A stretch of DNA of 64,000 bases from Acinetobacter pullicarnis (GTDB lineage Bacteria > Pseudomonadota > Gammaproteobacteria > Pseudomonadales > Moraxellaceae). The stretch's first letter is position 1. Every line of letters begins with the position of its first letter. Below the pieces are notes generated by a model. The model was not told the origin of the DNA and did not search any database. It saw only the letters and a program-made list of their open reading frames with translations. Made by a program: the position numbers and the translations under genes. Location: the NCBI RefSeq assembly GCF_006352475.1, contig NZ_VCMZ01000001.1, positions 558,001 to 622,000 of the forward strand. The letters are read 5' to 3'. Positions 58,301 to 64,000 of this stretch are shown here, one piece after another.

Positions 58301-61300
58301 CGATTACAGGCAGTGCAGAAGCAGGCAGTACCGTCAAAGTGACCCTACCCGATGGCACGGTAGTAAGTACTACAGCAGATGCAAACGGTAACTGGACGAT
58401 ACCAAATCCAGGTTTAACAGATGGTGATCAAATCAAAGTGACTGCGACAGATGCCGCAGGCAATACTTCACCAGAAACCAATGCGACCGTTGACGCGACA
58501 GCACCAACAGCACCTGTGGTCAATCCACCAAATGGAAGTTCACCGATTACAGGCAGTGCAGAAGCAGGCAGTACCGTCAAAGTGACCCTACCCGATGGCA
58601 CGGTAGTAAGTACTACAGCAGATGCAAACGGTAACTGGACGATACCAAATCCAGGTTTAACAGATGGTGATCAAATCAAAGTGACTGCGACAGATGCCGC
58701 AGGCAATACTTCACCAGAAACCAATGCGACCGTTGATACAGCTGTGCCGACCTTGGCCATTACCGCCAGTGATGTTGATCTTTCAGTAGGCGAAGCCGTG
58801 ACGGTAACCTTTACCTTTAATGAAGCGGTGAAAGGCTTTGATGTCAGTGATATCGTGGCTGCGGGTGGGGTGATTAGCAATTTAACCACCACCGATAATA
58901 TCGTTTGGACCGCCACCTTCACCCAACAAGGCACAGCGCAGCCAAGCATCAGTGTGGCGGACAACAGCTATACCGATTTGGCAGGAAATAACGGTAAAGG
59001 TGCGACTTTAGATGCCAGCAATGGTGGCTTCACCAGTGATACGACGCCTCCGACCTTGGCCATTACCGCCAGTGATGTTGATCTTTCAGTAGGCGAAGCC
59101 GTGACGGTAACCTTCACCTTTAGTGAAGCGGTGAAAGGCTTTGACGTCAGTGATATCGTGGCTGCGGGTGGGGTGATTAGCAACTTAACTACCACCGATA
59201 ATATTGTTTGGACGGCAACCTTCACTCAACAAGGCACAGCACAGCCAAGCATCAGTGTGGCAGACAACAGCTATACCGATTTGGCAGGAAATAACGGTAA
59301 AGGTGCGATCTTAGACGCCAGCAATGGTGGCTTCACCAGTGATAATACACCTCCGACCTTGGCCATTACTGCCAGTGATGTTGATCTTTCAGTAGGCGAA
59401 GCCGTGACGGTAACCTTTACCTTTAGTGAAGCGGTGAAAGGCTTTGATGTCAGTGATATCGTGGCCGCGGGTGGGGTGATTAGCAATTTAACCACCACCG
59501 ACAATATTGTTTGGACGGCAACCTTCACTCAACAAGGCACAGCACAACCAAGCATCAGTGTGGCAGACAACAGCTATACCGATTTGGCTGGAAATAACGG
59601 TAAAGGTGCGACTTTAGACGCCAGCAATGGTGGCTTCACCAGTGATACGACGCCTCCGACTTTGGCCATTACCGCCAGTGATGTTGATCTTTCAGCAGGC
59701 GAAGCCGTGACGGTAACCTTTACCTTTAGTGAAGCGGTGAAAGGCTTTGATGTCAGTGATATCGTGGCTGCGGGTGGGGTGATTAGCAATTTAACCACCA
59801 CCGACAATATTGTTTGGACGGCAACCTTCACTCAACAAGGCACAGCACAACCAAGCATCAGTGTGGCAGACAACAGCTATACCGATTTGGCTGGAAATAA
59901 CGGTAAAGGTGCGATCCTAGACGCCAGCAATGGTGGCTTCACCAGTGATAATACACCTCCGACCTTGGCTATTACTGCCAGTGATGTTGTTCTTTCAGCA
60001 GGCGAAGCCGTGACGGTGACCTTTACCTTTAGTGAAGCGGTGAAAGGCTTTGATGTCAGTGATATCTTGGCTGCGGGCGGGGTGATTAGCAATTTAACCA
60101 CGACGGACAATATTGTTTGGACGGCAACCTTTACTCAACAAGGCACAGCACAACCAAGCATCAGTGTGGCAGACAACAGCTATACCGATTTGGCAGGAAA
60201 TAACGGTAAAGGTGCGATCTTAGACGCCAGCAATGGTGGCTTCACCAGTGATAATACGCCTCCGACTTTGGCCATTACCGCCAGTGATGTTGATCTTTCA
60301 GTAGGCGAAGCCGTGACGGTAACCTTTACCTTTAGTGAAGCGGTGAAAGGCTTTGATGTCAGTGATATCTTGGCTGCGGGCGGTGTGATTAGCAACTTAA
60401 CCACGACGGACAATATCGTTTGGACCGCCACCTTTACTCAACAAGGCACAGCGCAACCAAGCATCAGTGTGGCAGACAACAGTTATACCGATTTGGCAGG
60501 AAATAACGGTAAAGGTGCGACTTTAGACGCCAGCAATGGTGGCTTCACCAGTGATAATACACCTCCGACCTTGGCTATTACTGCCAGTGATGTTGTTCTT
60601 TCAGCAGGCGAAGCCGTGACGGTGACCTTTACCTTTAGTGAGGCGGTGAAAGGCTTTGATGTCAGTGATATCTTGGCTGCGGGTGGGGTGATTAGCAACT
60701 TAACCACCACCGACAATATCGTTTGGACCGCCACCTTTACTCAACAAGGCACAGCGCAACCAAGTATTAACGTAGCGGACAACAGCTATACCGATTTGGC
60801 AGGAAATAACGGTAAAGGTGCGATCTTAGATGCCAGCAATGGCGGCTTCACCAGTGATAATACGCCTCCGACTTTGGCCATTACCGCCAGTGATGTAGAT
60901 CTTTCAGTAGGCGAAGCCGTGACGGTAACCTTCACCTTTAGTGAAGCGGTGAAAGGCTTTGACATCAGTGATATCGTGGCTGCGGGTGGGGTGATTAGCA
61001 ATTTAACCACCACCGACAATATCGTTTGGACCGCCACCTTTACTCAACAAGGCACAGCACAGCCAAGTATTAGTGTGGCAGACAACAGCTATACCGATTT
61101 GGCAGGAAATAACGGTAAAGGTGCGACTTTAGATGCCAGCAATGGTGGCTTCACCAGTGATACGACGCCTCCGACTTTGGCCATTACCGCCAGTGATGTA
61201 GATCTTTCAGTAGGCGAAGCCGTGACGGTAACCTTCACCTTTAGTGAAGCGGTGAAAGGCTTTGACATCAGTGATATCGTGGCTGCGGGTGGGGTGATTA

Positions 61301-64000
61301 GCAATTTAACCACCACCGACAATATCGTTTGGACCGCCACCTTTACTCAACAAGGCACAGCACAGCCAAGTATTAGTGTGGCAGACAACAGCTATACCGA
61401 TTTGGCAGGAAATAACGGTAAAGGTGCGACTTTAGATGCCAGCAATGGTGGCTTCACCAGTGATACGACGCCTCCGACTTTGGCCATTACCGCCAGTGAT
61501 GTTGATCTTTCAGTAGGCGAAGCCGTGACGGTAACCTTTACCTTTAGTGAAGCGGTGAAAGGCTTTGATGTCAGTGATATCGTGGCTGCGGGTGGGGTGA
61601 TTAGCAACTTAACCACGACGGACAATATTGTTTGGACGGCAACCTTCACTCAACAAGGCACAGCACAGCCAAGCATCAGTGTGGCAGACAACAGCTATAC
61701 TGATTTGGCTGGAAATAACGGTAAAGGTGCGATCTTAGACGCCAGCAATGGTGGCTTCACCAGTGATAATACACCTCCGACCTTGGCTATTACCGCCAGT
61801 GATGTTGTTCTTTCAGCAGGCGAAGCCGTGACGGTGACCTTCACCTTTAGTGAAGCGGTGAAAGGCTTTGATGTCAGTGATATCTTGGCTGCGGGTGGGG
61901 TGATTAGCAATTTAACCACCACCGACAATATCGTTTGGACCGCCACCTTTACTCAACAAGGCACAGCGCAACCAAGTATTAACGTAGCGGACAACAGCTA
62001 TACCGATTTGGCAGGAAATAACGGTAAAGGTGCGATCTTAGATGCCAGCAATGGTGGCTTCACCAGTGATAATACGCCTCCGACTTTGGCCATTACCGCC
62101 AGCGATGTTGCTCTTTCAGCAGGCGAAGCCGTGACGGTGACCTTCATCTTTAGTGAAGCGGTGAAAGGCTTTGATGTCAGTGATATCGTGGCTGCGGGTG
62201 GGGTGATTAGCAACTTAACCACCACCGACAATATCGTTTGGACAGCAACCTTCACCCAACAAGGGACAGCGCAGCCAAGCATCAGTGTAGCGGACAACAG
62301 CTATACCGATTTGGCAGGAAATAACGGTAAAGGTGCGACTTTAGATGCCAGCAATGGTGGCTTCACCAGTGATACGACGCCTCCAACCTTGGTGATTACG
62401 GCTGATGATGTACAACTTTCAATCGGTGAGGCGACGACGATCCGTTTCACTTTCAGCGAAGGGGTTACAGGCTTTGATGGCAGTGATGTTGTGATCGCTG
62501 GTGGAACACTGACGAACTTTATTAAAGTTACAAATACGTTATGGACAGCCACCTTCACTCAACAAGGAACAGCGCAACCAAGCATCAGTGTGGCCGACAA
62601 CAGCTATACCGATTTGGCAGGCAACAATGGTAAGGGTGCGACTTTAGATGCCAGCAATGGTAACTTCACGGCAGATCTAGTACCGTTGAATTTAACGATT
62701 ACAGATGATATTTCATCGAGTGTGACCAATGGACCTGTAACGTTTACCTTTAGTTTTGATAAAGACGTTACTAATTTCGCCATTGAGCAAATTCAATTTA
62801 CAGGCGGTACTGCTACAACACTGGTCAAGGTCGATAACAGGACCTATACGCTTATAGTCACACCAACAGCAAATAGTGAGGGAAACATTACGGTTAGTGT
62901 TGCTCAAGGAATTGTAAAAGATTCAGCCGGTAATGGAAACAATGCTGCAACGGGTAGTCAGGATTACGATACGCTTGCGCCAACTCAGCTTGCCAGTATA
63001 GATAGCTATAAAGATGATACAGGAGTACTTAAAGGAAATAATCTTTCAGGTACAACGACAGATGAAGTAAATCCTCTTTTAAATGGTCATCTTGACGTTG
63101 CACTGAAGGCTGGTGAACAAGTTGCAATTTATAATTCAAGCAATGTCTTAATCGGTACGGCAACGGTTGCAGCCGATCTGACATGGACCTATCAACTTAG
63201 TAGTCTGGCAAATGGTGCGTATAGTTATTATGCAAAAGTGATTGACGCAGCAGGCAATGGTGGTAGTAATAGTCCAAACTTTAGTTTTACGGTAGACACA
63301 ACCTTACCTACTGGTTCTATCAATGTCACTGCATCAAGCACAGCTGATACTACTCCAACGATCATAGGTACATTTACGGGCGGCTTGGCTGCGGGTAATT
63401 ATATTCAAGTGACTGTTAATGGTATTGTTTATAAGCAAGGTGATGGCAACTTGACGGTCAATGTCGCTGCGGGAACATGGTCTTTAATTATTCCAAATGC
63501 TAATGCGCTCAATTTCGATGGGAAAACAGATGTAAGTTATGATGTTCTGGCACAAAAAGTAAATGCCGCTGGTAACTTTATTAGTGACTCGACCACAAAT
63601 GAACTTACAGTACTTCGTGATGTGACGATAAATACAGGCCCAACACCGACTTATATGTCACAGCAGCCACTTTTCTTTGGTACGGCGAAACTGGGAAGTG
63701 GTGAGAACTTAGTTTTAAAAATTTATGATAGCTTAGGGGTTTTGGTTGGAACCTTTAGCAGTGCCAATGGGCCGAATGGACTAAATGGTCTTACAATTGA
63801 TAGTGCCAATAATGCTTGGAAAATTAATGCCATTAACTGGGGAACCAATCAACTCAGTGCTGGTAACTATACCGTACAAAGTAATGTCGTTCCTGCAGAT
63901 GGAAGTACGGGTGGTCAGATTTCTACACTTGATCCGATTACCGTCATCCAACCGAAAGTTGTGACTGTTGCGAACAAAAGTGATGATAGTGATATCAATG
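55372..64000 (+). CDS. Giant Bap-like adhesin (partial, C-terminus outside window)
   Basis: From ATG 55372 (MSQLKIVSKESHNVLQDNVD, with GAGG nine bases upstream) the frame stays open to base 64000, at least 2876 codons. The first 130 residues (QVKRDGNNAVITLKSGEQIV, LVFEDEQHQLKWAQF) are a BapA-type prefix domain, followed by a hydrophobic stretch (WAWLAIPAVAAGIAIASHD) like the retention/linker of T1SS-exported adhesins. Twelve 81-residue Ig-like units, thirteen 101-residue Ig-like units and at least three diverged Ig-like modules follow. The expected RTX export signal and secretion genes lie beyond the window. Such proteins mediate biofilm and cell-cell adhesion. Confidence 0.92.
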   Translation, partial: MSQLKIVSKESHNVLQDNVDGNVTLSEASVVIVKANAEDIQQVKRDGNNAVITLKSGEQIVIVNFFPNGKDDTENSLVFEDEQHQLKWAQFIDANGVSLENITLTTIESIEPLLFSADSMNPWAWLAIPAVAAGIAIASHDNKDSTPDKDTTAPNAPVVNPPNAKDPITGTAEPGSTVKVTYPDGSTDTAIVGSDGKWTLPNPGLKDGDELKVTATDAAGNTSPETNATVDAIAPNPPKVNPPNGDSPITGEAEAGSTVTVTYPDGTTKEVVADSDGKWTAPNPGLKDGDELKVTAKDAAGNTSPETNATVDAIAPNPPKVNPPNGDSPITGEAEAGSTVTVTYPDGTTKEVVADSDGKWTAPNPGLKDGDELKVTATDSAGNTSPETNATVDAIAPNPPKVNPPNGDSPITGEAEAGSTVTVTYPDGTTEEVIAGPDGKWTAPNPGLKDGDELKVTATDGAGNTSPETSATVDAIAPNPPKVNPPNGDSPITGEAEAGSTVTVTYPDGTTEEVIAGPDGKWTAPNPGLKDGDELKVTATDGAGNTSPETSATVDAIAPNPPKVNPPNGDSPITGEAEAGSTVTVTYPDGTTEEVIAGPDGKWTAPNPGLKDGDELKVTATDGAGNTSPETSATVDAIAPNPPKVNPPNGDSPITGEAEAGSTVTVTYPDGTTEEVIAGPDGKWTAPNPGLKDGDELKVTATDGAGNTSPETSATVDTIAPNPPKVNPPNGDSPITGEAEAGSTVTVTYPDGTTEEVIAGPDGKWTAPNPGLKDGDELKVTATDAAGNTSPETSATVDATAPTAPVVNPPNGSSPITGSAEAGSTVKVTLPDGTVVSTTADANGNWTIPNPGLTDGDQIKVTATDAAGNTSPETNATVDATAPTAPVVNPPNGSSPITGSAEAGSTVKVTLPDGTVVSTTADANGNWTIPNPGLTDGDQIKVTATDAAGNTSPETNATVDATAPTAPVVNPPNGSSPITGSAEAGSTVKVTLPDGTVVSTTADANGNWTIPNPGLTDGDQIKVTATDAAGNTSPETNATVDATAPTAPVVNPPNGSSPITGSAEAGSTVKVTLPDGTVVSTTADANGNWTIPNPGLTDGDQIKVTATDAAGNTSPETNATVDTAVPTLAITASDVDLSVGEAVTVTFTFNEAVKGFDVSDIVAAGGVISNLTTTDNIVWTATFTQQGTAQPSISVADNSYTDLAGNNGKGATLDASNGGFTSDTTPPTLAITASDVDLSVGEAVTVTFTFSEAVKGFDVSDIVAAGGVISNLTTTDNIVWTATFTQQGTAQPSISVADNSYTDLAGNNGKGAILDASNGGFTSDNTPPTLAITASDVDLSVGEAVTVTFTFSEAVKGFDVSDIVAAGGVISNLTTTDNIVWTATFTQQGTAQPSISVADNSYTDLAGNNGKGATLDASNGGFTSDTTPPTLAITASDVDLSAGEAVTVTFTFSEAVKGFDVSDIVAAGGVISNLTTTDNIVWTATFTQQGTAQPSISVADNSYTDLAGNNGKGAILDASNGGFTSDNTPPTLAITASDVVLSAGEAVTVTFTFSEAVKGFDVSDILAAGGVISNLTTTDNIVWTATFTQQGTAQPSISVADNSYTDLAGNNGKGAILDASNGGFTSDNTPPTLAITASDVDLSVGEAVTVTFTFSEAVKGFDVSDILAAGGVISNLTTTDNIVWTATFTQQGTAQPSISVADNSYTDLAGNNGKGATLDASNGGFTSDNTPPTLAITASDVVLSAGEAVTVTFTFSEAVKGFDVSDILAAGGVISNLTTTDNIVWTATFTQQGTAQPSINVADNSYTDLAGNNGKGAILDASNGGFTSDNTPPTLAITASDVDLSVGEAVTVTFTFSEAVKGFDISDIVAAGGVISNLTTTDNIVWTATFTQQGTAQPSISVADNSYTDLAGNNGKGATLDASNGGFTSDTTPPTLAITASDVDLSVGEAVTVTFTFSEAVKGFDISDIVAAGGVISNLTTTDNIVWTATFTQQGTAQPSISVADNSYTDLAGNNGKGATLDASNGGFTSDTTPPTLAITASDVDLSVGEAVTVTFTFSEAVKGFDVSDIVAAGGVISNLTTTDNIVWTATFTQQGTAQPSISVADNSYTDLAGNNGKGAILDASNGGFTSDNTPPTLAITASDVVLSAGEAVTVTFTFSEAVKGFDVSDILAAGGVISNLTTTDNIVWTATFTQQGTAQPSINVADNSYTDLAGNNGKGAILDASNGGFTSDNTPPTLAITASDVALSAGEAVTVTFIFSEAVKGFDVSDIVAAGGVISNLTTTDNIVWTATFTQQGTAQPSISVADNSYTDLAGNNGKGATLDASNGGFTSDTTPPTLVITADDVQLSIGEATTIRFTFSEGVTGFDGSDVVIAGGTLTNFIKVTNTLWTATFTQQGTAQPSISVADNSYTDLAGNNGKGATLDASNGNFTADLVPLNLTITDDISSSVTNGPVTFTFSFDKDVTNFAIEQIQFTGGTATTLVKVDNRTYTLIVTPTANSEGNITVSVAQGIVKDSAGNGNNAATGSQDYDTLAPTQLASIDSYKDDTGVLKGNNLSGTTTDEVNPLLNGHLDVALKAGEQVAIYNSSNVLIGTATVAADLTWTYQLSSLANGAYSYYAKVIDAAGNGGSNSPNFSFTVDTTLPTGSINVTASSTADTTPTIIGTFTGGLAAGNYIQVTVNGIVYKQGDGNLTVNVAAGTWSLIIPNANALNFDGKTDVSYDVLAQKVNAAGNFISDSTTNELTVLRDVTINTGPTPTYMSQQPLFFGTAKLGSGENLVLKIYDSLGVLVGTFSSANGPNGLNGLTIDSANNAWKINAINWGTNQLSAGNYTVQSNVVPADGSTGGQISTLDPITVIQPKVVTVANKSDDSDIN
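55828..58743 (+). repeat. 12 tandem 243-bp repeats (81-residue Big_6-like Ig modules)
   Basis: The period is exactly 243 bases, visible from the recurring AATCC(A/G)CC(G/A)AAT phrase at 55849, 56092, 56335 and onward to 58522. The core peptide is ITG-AEPGSTVKVTYPDG with GNWTIPNPGLTDGD and VTATDAAGNTSPET. The first copy is divergent, the next seven are one subtype and the last four appear nucleotide-identical, suggesting recent expansion or gene conversion. Confidence 0.95.
58744..62682 (+). repeat. 13 tandem 303-bp repeats (101-residue Big_12-like Ig modules)
   Basis: The period is exactly 303 bases, anchored by GCAGGAAATAACGGTAAAGG at 58981, 59284, 59587 and so on to 62617. The peptide is TLAITASDVDLSVGEAVTVT, FSEAVKGFDVSDIVAAGGVI, WTATFTQQGTAQPSISVADN and SYTDLAGNNGKGATLDASNG. 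Twelve copies are close to identical; the thirteenth (from about 62380) is diverged and a further related unit is at 62683-62985. The reverse strand is open in frame over most copies, a by-product of codon use. Confidence 0.95.

Noticed and set aside
55623..62558. Series of 77-177 codon minus-strand ORFs spaced 243 or 303 bases
   Set aside because: They are exact antisense shadows of the adhesin repeats, recur only because the sense repeats do, and lack ribosome binding sites.

Overview
The window is a chromosomal segment of an Acinetobacter-like gammaproteobacterium. The genus call rests on an intact ISAba1-type element, Acinetobacter-style housekeeping neighbours (uup-slyX, topA, class I fumarase, pta-ackA, proA, nagZ, prc), a Bap-like giant adhesin and an overall AT-rich composition. 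It is inference from recognisable protein families; no database was consulted.

Layout. 1-11.1 kb is mostly core: a GT4 glycosyltransferase (cut by the window edge), a lipid A acyltransferase, an NCS1 permease with an odd cysteine-rich tail, Uup, SlyX, two conserved hypothetical proteins and topoisomerase I. 11.2-20.4 kb is a strongly AT-rich accessory island made of a decayed secreted-protein gene, the frameshifted tail of a CdiA/FhaB-like polymorphic toxin with an overlapping lipoprotein gene, AT-rich debris with a 9-bp tandem repeat, and duplicated small genes: a lipoprotein (two copies with a swapped core) and a helical cytosolic protein (one intact copy, one with a nonsense codon). Short scars of toxin and immunity gene ends at the junctions suggest an orphan-immunity array assembled by recombination. 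20.5-22.8 kb is core again (fumarase, methyltransferase).

22.9-27.7 kb holds a proteasome-beta-like Ntn hydrolase candidate on the minus strand and, on the plus strand, a compact T6SS cargo module: a stand-alone VgrG tail adaptor, a LysM-containing effector with a C-terminal hydrophobic hairpin, a membrane immunity candidate, two tandem Sel1-repeat lipoproteins and a 33-residue overlapping membrane peptide. 28-37.5 kb is a catabolic cluster (acyl-CoA ligase, YtcJ-like amidohydrolase, LysR regulator, DUF1302 outer-membrane protein, GntP-type permease) in which ISAba1 has cleanly interrupted the DUF1302 gene with a perfect 9-bp target duplication.

37.6-41.5 kb is a three-gene minus-strand operon of MBOAT acyltransferase plus two SGNH proteins, likely O-acylating an envelope glycan. 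41.7-54.2 kb carries an Fsr-type efflux pump with a divergent AraC regulator, Pta-AckA, ProA, an alpha/beta hydrolase, NagZ and the Prc protease. From 55.4 kb to the window end runs one uninterrupted reading frame for a giant Bap-like adhesin with twelve 81-residue and thirteen 101-residue Ig-like repeats; its C-terminus lies outside the window.
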